This document shows positions 8,031-16,386 of a stretch of 36,758 bases of DNA, piece after piece. The translations under genes and the position numbers were made by a program. Position 1 is the first letter of the stretch, and each line of letters begins with the position of its first letter. The notes beneath the pieces were generated by a model that searched no databases, was not told the DNA's origin, and saw nothing but the letters and a program-made list of their open reading frames with translations. The stretch covers positions 1 through 36,758 of the forward strand of contig SVLG01000012.1 of assembly GCA_015068055.1 (NCBI GenBank), written 5' to 3'. The stretch is from Oscillospiraceae bacterium. GTDB lineage: Bacteria; Bacillota_A; Clostridia; Oscillospirales; Oscillospiraceae.

Positions 8031-8903
8031 TTATATTTGATTTCCTACCCAGTCTACAGCAAACTCCGCAAAGCGCCTCGCTGCCGGTCCGGTACGCTCC
8101 CCGGCCGGCAGAGCCAGCGCCAGAATGCGGCTGGAGGGAGGATCCAGCGGCCGCACAGCCACCCCGCTCTGGCCCCGGAGCAGCAGTTCCGGCATGATGC
8201 TCACACCCAGTCCCTGCCGCACCATGGCCAAAATGGCGTAGTCATCCTTGGTGCTGAACTTCACATTGGGCCGCAGCCCTGCCTTATCCAGCGCCCGGCG
8301 GGCATCATGGTCCGAAGTCTCCAGCAAAGAGATGAAGGGTTCCCCCGCCACATCCGCCACAGCACAGACCTCCTGCCCGGCCAGAGGATGCCCCTCGGGC
8401 AGCACGGCCATGAGCTTGTCCTCTCCCAGCACAATGCACTCGCAGTCCTGCTCCATGGGGAGCGCCGTAAAGGCCAGGTCCACGCTGCCCTGGCGCAGCC
8501 ACAGATTCACATCGTGATAGTCCCCATTGAAAAGCCGGAACTCCACCTGAGGGTGGAGCTGCTGAAATTCTTTCATCATTCCGGGCAGCCAGTGGGTAGC
8601 CACGCTGGTAAAGGTGCCGATGCGGACCACGCCGGCGGCAAGGCCCCGGAGACCTTCCGCCGCCCGGTGCAGAAGCTCTTCCTGCCGAAGCAGTTCTTTT
8701 ATATAAGGAAGGAGCCGCTCCCCCTCCGGCGTCAGCCGCGCGCCGGTACGGGAACGCTTCAGCAGAGTAAGCTGCAGCTCATCTTCCACTGCCGCAATGA
8801 TGTGGCTCACGGCGCTCTGTGTAAGCCCCAGAGCCTGTGCTGCCGCTGTCAGAGAAGATAATTCTACAGTCTTTGCAAAAACTTCGTACTTTTTCGTGTC
8901 CAT
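8031..8903 (-). CDS. LysR-family transcriptional regulator
   Basis: A 290-residue protein with the LysR winged HTH at residues 5-65 (SSLTAAAQALGLTQSAVSHI, then LLKRSRTGARLTPEGERLL) and a periplasmic-binding-protein-like effector domain from about residue 90 (GVVRIGTFTSVATHWLPGMM). The ATG at 8903 has AGGGG upstream. LysR genes often control the divergent neighbour, here the symporter at 9029, so a substrate-responsive switch for that transporter is the simplest guess. The effector is unknown. It converges with the redox operon on the other side. Confidence 0.93.
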   Translation of the reverse strand: MDTKKYEVFAKTVELSSLTAAAQALGLTQSAVSHIIAAVEDELQLTLLKRSRTGARLTPEGERLLPYIKELLRQEELLHRAAEGLRGLAAGVVRIGTFTSVATHWLPGMMKEFQQLHPQVEFRLFNGDYHDVNLWLRQGSVDLAFTALPMEQDCECIVLGEDKLMAVLPEGHPLAGQEVCAVADVAGEPFISLLETSDHDARRALDKAGLRPNVKFSTKDDYAILAMVRQGLGVSIMPELLLRGQSGVAVRPLDPPSSRILALALPAGERTGPAARRFAEFAVDWVGNQI

Positions 8904-8961
8904 TTATACAAATTTCCCCTTGCTTTTTTCATAAACATGCGGTATTATACGACCATCACAT

Positions 8962-8989
8962 TTGAGTTTTTAATGTTTTCCATTATAAA
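8962..8989 (+). promoter_or_regulatory. Promoter of the symporter gene
   Basis: TTGAGT (8962-8967), 16-base spacer, TATAAA (8984-8989), in the 125-base gap shared with the divergent LysR gene. LysR control of this promoter is an inference from position. Confidence 0.6.
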
Positions 8990-9028
8990 TTTTCATGTGT
9001 CAAATGTCAAGAGGGGAGAATAAGAAAA

Positions 9029-10552
9029 ATGACCAACTCCATTCAGCATCTTCTGGCCATGTGCCTCTATATGGCCGCCGTTGTCGGCATCGGTATTTAC
9101 TACACCCGCCGCGCCAACAAGGACGCCGAGTCCTACTTCCTGGGTGGCCGCTCTCTGGGCCCCTGGGTCACCGCCTTCAGCGCGGAGGCTTCTGATATGT
9201 CCGGCTGGCTCCTGATGGGTCTGCCCGGCCTCGCCTACTGGACCGGCCTTGCCGACGCGGGCTGGACGGTCATCGGTCTGGGCATCGGTACCTATGTGAA
9301 CTTCCTGGTGGTTTCCCGTCGGCTGCGCCGCTACAGCGTGAAGCTGGGTGCCATCACCATTCCCGACTTTTTCTCCAAGCGCTTCCACGAGAAGAAAAAT
9401 ATCCTGATGACCGTGTCCTCCCTGATCATCCTGATCTTCTTCTCCGTCTACGCCGCCCAGTGCCTCAGCGCCTGCGGTAAGCTCTTTGCCAATCTCTTTG
9501 ACCTGCCCTACACCTCCATGATGATTGCCGCGGCCATCTTCGTGCTGCTCTACACCTTCCTGGGCGGCTATCTGGCGGAGAGTGCCTCCGACTTCATGCA
9601 GGCCTGCGTGATGGTGGGCGTGCTGGTGCTCATCCTCGTCATCGGCGTGGGCAGCGCCGGCGGCTGGGCCACTGTGATCGCCAACGCCAAGAGCTACGAC
9701 GGTTATTTCTCCCTCCTTAACAGCGCCACTCCTTCCGGTGACACCGTCAATGTCTTCGGTGCCGCCAAGCCCTACGGTGCCCTCTCCATCGCCTCCTGCA
9801 TGGCCTGGGGTCTCGGTTACTTTGGTATGCCGCAGGTTCTGCTGCGCTTCATGAGCATTCGCAGCGAGGGCGAGCTGAAGCTCTCCCGCCGCGTGGCCAT
9901 CATCTGGTTCATCATCTCCTGCTCCGCCGCCGTCCTCATCGGCGTGGTGGCCCGCAGCGTCGTGGGTCTGGACTACACCAGCAACGGAGCCGCCGAAAAC
10001 GTCTTTATCGACGCCGCCACCATGTTCCTGCCCCCCATTCTGGCCGGCTTCGCCTGCGCAGGCGTTCTGGCGGCTGCCATCAGCTCCTCCGACTCCTATC
10101 TGCTGATCTCTGCCAGCGCCGTCAGCCAGAATATCTACCGCGGCATCCTCAAGAAGGACGCCACGGAGAAGCAGGTTCTCAACTGCTCCCGCATCACCCT
10201 TCTCACCATCACCCTCATCGCCATGTGCATTGCCTGGAACTCCAACTCTACCATCTTCGGCATCACCTCCTTTGCCTGGGCCGGTTTTGGTGCAGCCTTT
10301 GGCCCCCTGGTGCTGTTCTCCCTCTTCTGGAAGCGCACCACCTATCCCGCCGCCATTGCCGGTATGATCGCCGGCGGCGCCATGGTCTTCTTCTGGAAGG
10401 GTCTCATCAAGCCCCTCGGCGGCGCCTTCGGCATCTATGAGCTGCTGCCCGCCTTCCTCTTCAGCTCCCTGGTGATCGTCATCGTCTCCCTCTGCACCAA
10501 GGAGAACGAGGAACTCAGCCGCGAATTTGAGGAAGTCAAGGCGGCTCAGTAA
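9029..10552 (+). CDS. putP: PutP-like sodium/solute symporter (SSS family)
   Basis: A 507-residue membrane protein with about 13 hydrophobic spans, the usual size for sodium/proline symporters. Family marks include YFLGGRSLGPWVTAFSAEAS followed by DMSGWLLMGLPG in the first helices, GGYLAESASDFMQ, and AGVLAAAISSSDSYLLISAS, the sodium-site helix with paired Ser residues. The best-known members carry out Na+/proline uptake; proline is the likeliest substrate but is not proven by sequence alone. GAGGGGAG lies 14-21 bases upstream of the ATG. The gene stands alone, divergent from a LysR regulator, and ends at a strong terminator. It uses strongly biased GC-rich codons, which suggests good expression. 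Confidence 0.9.
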   Translation: MTNSIQHLLAMCLYMAAVVGIGIYYTRRANKDAESYFLGGRSLGPWVTAFSAEASDMSGWLLMGLPGLAYWTGLADAGWTVIGLGIGTYVNFLVVSRRLRRYSVKLGAITIPDFFSKRFHEKKNILMTVSSLIILIFFSVYAAQCLSACGKLFANLFDLPYTSMMIAAAIFVLLYTFLGGYLAESASDFMQACVMVGVLVLILVIGVGSAGGWATVIANAKSYDGYFSLLNSATPSGDTVNVFGAAKPYGALSIASCMAWGLGYFGMPQVLLRFMSIRSEGELKLSRRVAIIWFIISCSAAVLIGVVARSVVGLDYTSNGAAENVFIDAATMFLPPILAGFACAGVLAAAISSSDSYLLISASAVSQNIYRGILKKDATEKQVLNCSRITLLTITLIAMCIAWNSNSTIFGITSFAWAGFGAAFGPLVLFSLFWKRTTYPAAIAGMIAGGAMVFFWKGLIKPLGGAFGIYELLPAFLFSSLVIVIVSLCTKENEELSREFEEVKAAQ

Positions 10553-10571
10553 GAAAAACTTTTAAAAATTT

Positions 10572-10606
10572 CAAGGCGGCACCTGAGGTGCCGTCTTGTT
10601 TTTTTC
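10572..10606 (+). terminator. Intrinsic terminator after the symporter
   Basis: Stem 10572-10583 with 10587-10598 (AAGGCGGCACC with GGTGCCGTCTT) followed by a run of T. Confidence 0.85.
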
Positions 10607-10671
10607 TGCAGTTCTATGGTATTATACTTAGATACAATGCGCGGAGAATGCAAAGAGATGGGGAGAAGGCT

Positions 10672-12666
10672 GTGAACAAAAAGATTTCCAATTTATATCA
10701 ACCCAGCATCCGGCTGTACTTGCTGATTCTGGCCCTCTTTGCCGCCGTGTCATACTTTTTTGATGAGCGGCTCGCGCTGGCCGAGGCCGTGGCAGTGGTG
10801 CTTCTGGCCCTGTTTACTCTGATCGGCAAGCGCAAGCGGCAGAAAAAGCTGCAGGCCTTCATTGAGACGGTGACCTACAATGCCGAATCCGCCACCAACA
10901 ACACCCTGCTGAACTTTCCCCTGCCCATGGCGGTCTTTCGTCTCGGCGACAACGGCATCGTCTGGGGAAACCAGCCCTTCTGGGAAATCTGCGGTTACAG
11001 CAAACCCACACTGGAGGGAAGCCTGACGCAGCTGGTACCCAGCTTCAATGGCAAGTGGCTTATGGAAGGCAAGAACCAGATGCCGGATCTGTTGGAGATC
11101 AGCGGGCGCAAATACCGGGTTCACGGCAACATGGTCCACGCGGACAAGAGAAAAACCGAAAACCACGACTTTCTTGGCATCACCTACTGGGTGGATGTCA
11201 CCGAGTACGATAACATTCGTCTGGAGTATCAGGACTCCCGTCCCGTGGAGATGGTGATCGTACTGGACAACTATGAGGAACTCCTCAAGCCGCTTACCGA
11301 CCGGCAGCGCATCGAACTGCGCGGCCGTCTGGACGCAGCCATCGAAAAGTGGTGCGAGGGCCGCTTTGGTCTGCTGCGCCGCGTGGATCGCGATCGCTAT
11401 ATATTTATTTTTGAAAAGCGCTGGCTGGAGGCAATCATCCGCAACAAGTTCTCTCTGGTGGAGGAAATTCGTGCCGTCACCTCCCAGAACGGTCTTCATG
11501 CCACGGTGTCTCTGGGCATAGGCATGGACGGCAGCAGTTTCGAGGAGAACCACTCCTATGCCACGCTGGCCGCAGAAATGGCCCTGAGCCGCGGCGGTGA
11601 TCAGGCGGTGATCAAGAACAAGTTCAACTTTGAATTTTTCGGCGGTCGTGCTGCCGAGGTGGAAACCCGCACCAAGGTCAAGTCCCGGGTCATGGCCAAC
11701 TCTCTGGCCCGGCTCATCGAGGACGCATCCCGGGTCTATGTCATGGGCCACCGCTTCGCGGATCTGGACACAGTGGGCGCCGCAGCGGGCATCTGCTGCA
11801 TCTCCCGGAAACTGGGTAAAACCTGCCACATCGTTTTGGGCGACGGCCCCAACGCCTCGGGTGCGCTGCTTGCCGCCCTGAAGGAGATGCCGGAGTATGC
11901 CGATGCCTTCCGCACGCCTCAGGAGGCCATTTTGCAGGCTGACCGGGACACCCTGCTGGTAGTAGTGGATACCCACCGTCCCGAGCAGGTAGAGGACCAG
12001 CCGCTGCTGGAAAGCTGCAACCGCCTGGCCGTGATCGATCACCATCGCCGGGCCGCCACCTATATCCGCAACGCCACCATGACCCTCTACGAACCCTATG
12101 CCTCCTCCGCCTGTGAGCTGGTAACGGAAATCATGGAGGAACTGCTGGAACCGCAGGATGTGCTGCCGGGTGAGGCCGACGCGGTGATGAGCGGCATTGT
12201 GCTGGATACCAAGAGCTTTACCCTGCGCACCGGTGAGCGCACCTTCGATGCCGCCGCCTATCTGCGCCGCAGCGGCGCCGACACCACCCGGGTGAAGATG
12301 CTGCTGCAAAACGGCATGGAGGAGACGCTGCAGCGCTACGAGATCATGCGCACAGCCCGGCTCTATCAGGGTGTGGCCGTGGCCGCTTCGCCGGACAGTC
12401 AGAACCGCGTAGTAGCTGCCCAGGCCGCCGACGAGCTTCTGAATATCCACGGCGTCACCGCCTCGGTGGTCCTCTATCCCACGGCCGCCGGCGGGGTGGA
12501 CGTCTCCGCCCGAAGCATCGGGGATATCAATGTACAGGTGCTGCTGGAGACCCTTGGCGGCGGCGGCAACAAGTCCGCAGCCGGGGCCCAGATGCCGGAT
12601 ATTTCTCTCCGGGATGCGGTAAACCGGCTCTTTGCCGCCATCGACAATTACATGGCCACTGAATAA
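10672..12666 (+). CDS. gdpP: GdpP-type cyclic-di-AMP phosphodiesterase (PAS, degenerate GGDEF, DHH/DHHA1)
   Basis: A 664-residue protein. Two transmembrane helices (about residues 12-50), a PAS domain, a degenerate GGDEF domain (about 175-310), then a DHH phosphoesterase domain with MGHRFADLDT (~358) and VIDHH (~453), and a DHHA1 domain ending GGGGN-KSAAGAQ (~628). GdpP cleaves c-di-AMP to pApA and thereby sets osmotic and cell-wall balance in Firmicutes. The start is GTG at 10672, with GGGAG six bases upstream; in-frame ATG at 10648 has only a poorly spaced site, and the open frame beyond runs into the upstream terminator. The usual His after GGGG in DHHA1 reads Asn here. It is followed by rplI and dnaB, as in many Firmicutes. 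Confidence 0.92.
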   Translation: MNKKISNLYQPSIRLYLLILALFAAVSYFFDERLALAEAVAVVLLALFTLIGKRKRQKKLQAFIETVTYNAESATNNTLLNFPLPMAVFRLGDNGIVWGNQPFWEICGYSKPTLEGSLTQLVPSFNGKWLMEGKNQMPDLLEISGRKYRVHGNMVHADKRKTENHDFLGITYWVDVTEYDNIRLEYQDSRPVEMVIVLDNYEELLKPLTDRQRIELRGRLDAAIEKWCEGRFGLLRRVDRDRYIFIFEKRWLEAIIRNKFSLVEEIRAVTSQNGLHATVSLGIGMDGSSFEENHSYATLAAEMALSRGGDQAVIKNKFNFEFFGGRAAEVETRTKVKSRVMANSLARLIEDASRVYVMGHRFADLDTVGAAAGICCISRKLGKTCHIVLGDGPNASGALLAALKEMPEYADAFRTPQEAILQADRDTLLVVVDTHRPEQVEDQPLLESCNRLAVIDHHRRAATYIRNATMTLYEPYASSACELVTEIMEELLEPQDVLPGEADAVMSGIVLDTKSFTLRTGERTFDAAAYLRRSGADTTRVKMLLQNGMEETLQRYEIMRTARLYQGVAVAASPDSQNRVVAAQAADELLNIHGVTASVVLYPTAAGGVDVSARSIGDINVQVLLETLGGGGNKSAAGAQMPDISLRDAVNRLFAAIDNYMATE

Positions 12667-12699
12667 AACGTATCGAAACCGAAAAAGGAGTATATAACT

Positions 12700-13146
12700 A
12701 TGAAAGTCATTTTTCAGCAGGATGTCCGCGGTCAGGGCAAGAAGGGTGAGATGAAGGAAGTTTCCGACGGCTACGCCCGCAATTACCTCCTCCCCCGCAA
12801 TCTCGCCGTGGAAGCCAACAAGGATAATCTCAACGCGCTGGCTCTGAAGGAAAAGGCCAAAAAGGCTCAGGAGGCCAAGGAAAAGGCCGCCGCCATGGAA
12901 AACGCCCAGCGTCTCAAGGACATCGTTACCACCATCCGCGCCAAGGCCGGTGCCAACGGCAAGCTTTTTGGTGCCGTCACCAGTCAGGAGATCGCCGAGG
13001 CTCTCAAAGAGCAGCACGGCATCGAAGTGGAAAAGAACAAGCTGGTGCAGAGCGACCCCATCAAGTCCTTCGGCAGCTACGAAGTCAAGTGCAAGTTTGG
13101 CTACGGCATTGACGGCATCGTTCACCTGCTGGTAGTGGAGAAGTAA
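12700..13146 (+). CDS. rplI: 50S ribosomal protein L9
   Basis: A 148-residue protein of normal L9 length. It begins [20 protein letters not shown] and continues [19 protein letters not shown], the conserved N-terminal 23S rRNA-binding domain. A long helix rich in Lys/Ala/Glu follows, then a C-terminal domain with [17 protein letters not shown]9 binds the L1-stalk base of the large subunit and helps keep reading frame. The ribosome-binding site AAAGGAG is strong. It lies 33 bases after gdpP and 30 before dnaB. Confidence 0.98.
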   Translation: MKVIFQQDVRGQGKKGEMKEVSDGYARNYLLPRNLAVEANKDNLNALALKEKAKKAQEAKEKAAAMENAQRLKDIVTTIRAKAGANGKLFGAVTSQEIAEALKEQHGIEVEKNKLVQSDPIKSFGSYEVKCKFGYGIDGIVHLLVVEK

Positions 13147-13176
13147 ACGACTTTTTTCTCCGGGAGGAGATTCGCT

Positions 13177-14523
13177 ATGGATGAATTGATCGGACGCAAG
13201 GTTCCCTGGTCTCCGGAAGCAGAGCAGGCAGTCCTGGGCTCCTGCCTCATCGACGCTCGCTGCATCTCCGACGTGATCAGCGTTTTGAAGGAGCAGGACT
13301 TCTATCTGGAAGCCAACCGGGACATCTATGCCACCATCGTCAATATGACCACTTACGGCCGGGTCGTTGACCCGGTTACGGTCCTTGATCAGATGAAGCA
13401 GCGGGGCGTTTTCCGGGAGGAAAGCTCACCCCGCTATGTCCGCGAGCTCATGGAGGCCACGCCCACGGCGGCCAACGTCATGAAATACGCCCACATCGTC
13501 CGGGATCAGGCGCTGCTGCGCAACGTGATCACCGCCTGCGAGGAGACCATCGCGGCGGCTTCCGGCGGTGAGGGCGAGGCAAATCAGGTGCTGGATCTGG
13601 TGGAAAAGAAGATCTACGGTCTGCGTCAGGGGCGCATCCTCGGTGGGCTGGTGCCAGCCAGTCAGGTGGTGCAGACCGTCTATCAGGATCTAACCGTCCG
13701 GGCCAAAGAGGGTAAGGTCGTCCCCGGCATCACCACAGGTCTCCGGGATCTGGACCGGCGTATTCTGGGTCTGAAGGACTCCGACTTTATTCTCATCGCC
13801 TCCCGCCCCGGCATGGGCAAAACCAGTATTGCCCTCAACATGGCCGTGGCCGCCGCCAAGGAGAGCAAAAAGACCGTGGCCATCTTCTCTCTGGAAATGA
13901 GCCGGGAGCAGCTGGTAACCCGTCTTCTCTCCGCCGAAGGGCTTGTCAACATGGGCCATCTGCTCACCGGCCAGCTGAACGCCGACGAATGGCGGCGTGC
14001 AGCGCAGGCCGCCAGCGTCATTTCCTCGCTGGATATCCGCATCAACGACAACCCCTCCCTTACCGTGGCGGACATGAACGCCCAGTGCCGTCGGCTCAAC
14101 AACCTCGGCCTTGTGGTCATCGACTATCTGCAGTTGATGCAGTCCGCCGGCAGCGGCCACAACTGGAGCAACGAAAGCCGCACGCAGGCCGTGTCGGACA
14201 TGAGCCGTATGCTCAAGATCATGGCCAAGGAACTGAATGTGCCTGTGATCTGTCTGAGCCAGCTGAGCCGTGCCAACGAGAAACGCGAAAACAAGCGTCC
14301 CATGCTCTCGGACCTGCGTGAATCCGGTTCCATCGAGCAGGACGCCGACGTTGTCCTCGCCCTCTATCGAGAGGGCTACTATAATCAGGAAAGCGAGAAC
14401 CCCAATCTGGCCGAATGCATTGTCCTGAAGAACCGCCACGGCGAAACCGGCACCGATAACCTCGTCTGGCTGGGCGAGTACACCGTTTACCGGGACGCCG
14501 AACTCCGGCGCAATGAGGGTTGA
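13177..14523 (+). CDS. dnaB: Replicative DNA helicase DnaB
   Basis: A 448-residue helicase, called DnaC in Bacillus. The N-terminal DnaB domain starts VPWSPEAEQAVLGSCLID, and the RecA-like ATPase has Walker A SRPGMGKTS (about residue 209), a Walker B strand LVVIDYLQLM, and SLEMSREQLVTRLLS, ending with the DRES-like LSDLRESGSIEQDADVV. It forms the hexamer that unwinds DNA at the replication fork. A GGGAGGAG site precedes the ATG. The last 11 bases overlap the start of tilS. Confidence 0.97.
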   Translation: MDELIGRKVPWSPEAEQAVLGSCLIDARCISDVISVLKEQDFYLEANRDIYATIVNMTTYGRVVDPVTVLDQMKQRGVFREESSPRYVRELMEATPTAANVMKYAHIVRDQALLRNVITACEETIAAASGGEGEANQVLDLVEKKIYGLRQGRILGGLVPASQVVQTVYQDLTVRAKEGKVVPGITTGLRDLDRRILGLKDSDFILIASRPGMGKTSIALNMAVAAAKESKKTVAIFSLEMSREQLVTRLLSAEGLVNMGHLLTGQLNADEWRRAAQAASVISSLDIRINDNPSLTVADMNAQCRRLNNLGLVVIDYLQLMQSAGSGHNWSNESRTQAVSDMSRMLKIMAKELNVPVICLSQLSRANEKRENKRPMLSDLRESGSIEQDADVVLALYREGYYNQESENPNLAECIVLKNRHGETGTDNLVWLGEYTVYRDAELRRNEG

Positions 14524-15811
14524 GGCCATCCCGGCGCAAAGCGCCGTGCTCTGCGCCGTATCCGGCGGGGCCGACAGCGTCTGTCTCCTCCACCGGCTGA
14601 GAGAACGCGGCGATCTGCGGCTCTTCTGCGCCCACTTCGATCACCGGCTCCGGGGGGAAGAAGCCCGGCGGGACGCGGACTTTGTCCGCTGCCTCTGCGA
14701 AAGCTGGGGCATCCCGTATTTTGAAGGCAGCCACGACGTGGCCGCCTATGCCAAAGAAACCGGTCTCTCCACGGAAACTGCTGCGAGAGAGCTGCGCTAT
14801 GCCTTTCTGGAAAAGACTGCCGCAGACTGCAGCGCGGACTTCATCGCCACGGCCCACACCGCCTCGGACAACGCCGAGACCATGCTGCTCCACCTTTGCC
14901 GGGGCAGCGGCACCCGCGGGCTTGGCGGCATCCCGCCCCAGCGGGGATCCATCATCCGCCCCATTCTGGACATGACCCGGAGTGAGGTGGAAGCCTATCT
15001 TGAAAAACACGCCCTTTCCCATGTGGAGGACAGCAGCAACGCCCTTGACGAGGCGGCACGAAACCGTCTGCGCCACCACGCCGTTCCGGCCATGAAAAGC
15101 GTAAACGCGGCCTTTGAACGCTCAGCGCTCCGCACGGCACGGCTGCTGCGGGCAGACGAGGCGTATATGCATACCGAAGCGGAGAAAGCGTTGGAGCGCA
15201 TCCGGGAGGGGGACCGGCTCTCCATCCCGGCGCTGCTGGCTCTGCCGGAGGCGCTGCGGCTGCGTACCCTGCTTTTGATGGCGGGGGCAGGAACGGAGCT
15301 GGTGCATCTGGACGCCCTGCTCTCCCTTTGTGAGAGCGCCAACCCCTCCGCCGAGCTGACGCTCCCCGGCGGCAGCGTTGTGCGTCGGGAGTACGACCGG
15401 CTTTTATTTCACGCCGAAACCCCCCGGAGCCTTGGCGAGTATGAACTCATCCCCGGCTCGGTGCTTGAGCTTCCGGAGGCCGGACTCCGCGTTCGCACGG
15501 AGCTTTTGGAGCCGGGGACAGAAATTCAAAGTTCGTTCAACACTTTTTCCTTTTCTTATGGCAATATATGTGGTAGACTGACTCTCACCTCTCGCCGGGA
15601 TGGCGACAGGATACGGTTTCGCGGCCGGGAGGGCAGCCATAGTCTCAAGCGTCTGATGAGTGATGCCCACATCCCCCGGCCCCGCCGGGGCCTTGTCCCG
15701 GTGCTTCGGGATGAAGCGGGCATCCTTGCGGTCTACGGCTTTGGCCAGAGCGACCGCTGCCGCGCTGAAAACGGCGATAAGCAACTTCGCATCACTATTG
15801 AAAAAATATAA
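14513..15811 (+). CDS. tilS: tRNA(Ile)-lysidine synthase
   Basis: A 432-residue protein with the N-type PP-loop SGGADS at about residue 17, followed by HFDHRLRGEEARRDADFV and TAHTASDNAETMLLHL, all TilS marks, plus the RGSGTRGLGGI segment. A helical domain and a C-terminal TilS domain (RDGDRIRFRGREGSHSLKRL) complete it. TilS attaches lysine to C34 of the tRNA(Ile) CAU anticodon using ATP, so that the tRNA reads AUA; it is essential. The ATG at 14513 overlaps dnaB by 11 bases and lacks a strong ribosome-binding site, which points to translational coupling. It is followed by hpt and ftsH, the usual neighbours. Confidence 0.95.
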   Translation: MRVEAIPAQSAVLCAVSGGADSVCLLHRLRERGDLRLFCAHFDHRLRGEEARRDADFVRCLCESWGIPYFEGSHDVAAYAKETGLSTETAARELRYAFLEKTAADCSADFIATAHTASDNAETMLLHLCRGSGTRGLGGIPPQRGSIIRPILDMTRSEVEAYLEKHALSHVEDSSNALDEAARNRLRHHAVPAMKSVNAAFERSALRTARLLRADEAYMHTEAEKALERIREGDRLSIPALLALPEALRLRTLLLMAGAGTELVHLDALLSLCESANPSAELTLPGGSVVRREYDRLLFHAETPRSLGEYELIPGSVLELPEAGLRVRTELLEPGTEIQSSFNTFSFSYGNICGRLTLTSRRDGDRIRFRGREGSHSLKRLMSDAHIPRPRRGLVPVLRDEAGILAVYGFGQSDRCRAENGDKQLRITIEKI

Positions 15812-15825
15812 CGTGAAGGAGAAGC

Positions 15826-16365
15826 ATGATGCGTCAGGACATGGAGACCATACTCTTTACGGAGGAAGAACTCCAGCAGAGAGTTCGTGAGCTGGGCGAG
15901 GCCATCACCCGGGACTACGAAGGCAAGAACCCCATTTTTGTCGGCGTTTTGAAAGGCAGCTTTGTCTTCATGGCGGATCTGGTCCGCTGCGTAGACACCC
16001 CCTGCACCCTGGACTTTATGGTGGTATCCTCCTACGGCAGCGGCACCAAGACCACCGGTGCCGTGAAGATCAACAAGGACCTCTCCGAGGACATCGAGGG
16101 CCGTCATGTGATCATCGTGGAGGACATTCTGGACTCCGGTGTTACCCTGAACTATCTCAGTAAGTATCTGATGAACCGGGGCCCTGCTTCTTTGCGGATC
16201 GTTACCCTGCTGGATAAGCCCTCCCGCCGCAAGGCCGAGGTCTATCCCGCCTATAAGGGCTTTGAGGTGGAGGACAACTTCGTGGTCGGCTACGGTCTGG
16301 ACTACGCCGAGAAGTACCGTAACCTCCCCTACATCGGCATTCTCAAACCCGAGGTTTATTCTTAA
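15826..16365 (+). CDS. hpt: Hypoxanthine phosphoribosyltransferase
   Basis: A 179-residue enzyme of normal size. The PRPP-binding loop is IIVEDILDSGVTL (about residue 95), and the FVGVLKGSFVFMADL and DFMVVSSYGS segments are typical of bacterial Hpt. It makes IMP and GMP from hypoxanthine or guanine and PRPP in purine salvage. AAGGAG lies four bases before the first ATG (15826) and seven before a second in-frame ATG at 15829, so the true start may be the second; only one residue changes. It lies between tilS and ftsH. Confidence 0.96.
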   Translation: MMRQDMETILFTEEELQQRVRELGEAITRDYEGKNPIFVGVLKGSFVFMADLVRCVDTPCTLDFMVVSSYGSGTKTTGAVKINKDLSEDIEGRHVIIVEDILDSGVTLNYLSKYLMNRGPASLRIVTLLDKPSRRKAEVYPAYKGFEVEDNFVVGYGLDYAEKYRNLPYIGILKPEVYS

Positions 16366-16386
16366 GCGACAGGAAGTGACAGGCAT

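Noticed and set aside
10750..13125. 791-codon minus-strand frame opposite gdpP and rplI
   Set aside because: Spans two conserved genes in antisense with no start-site evidence.
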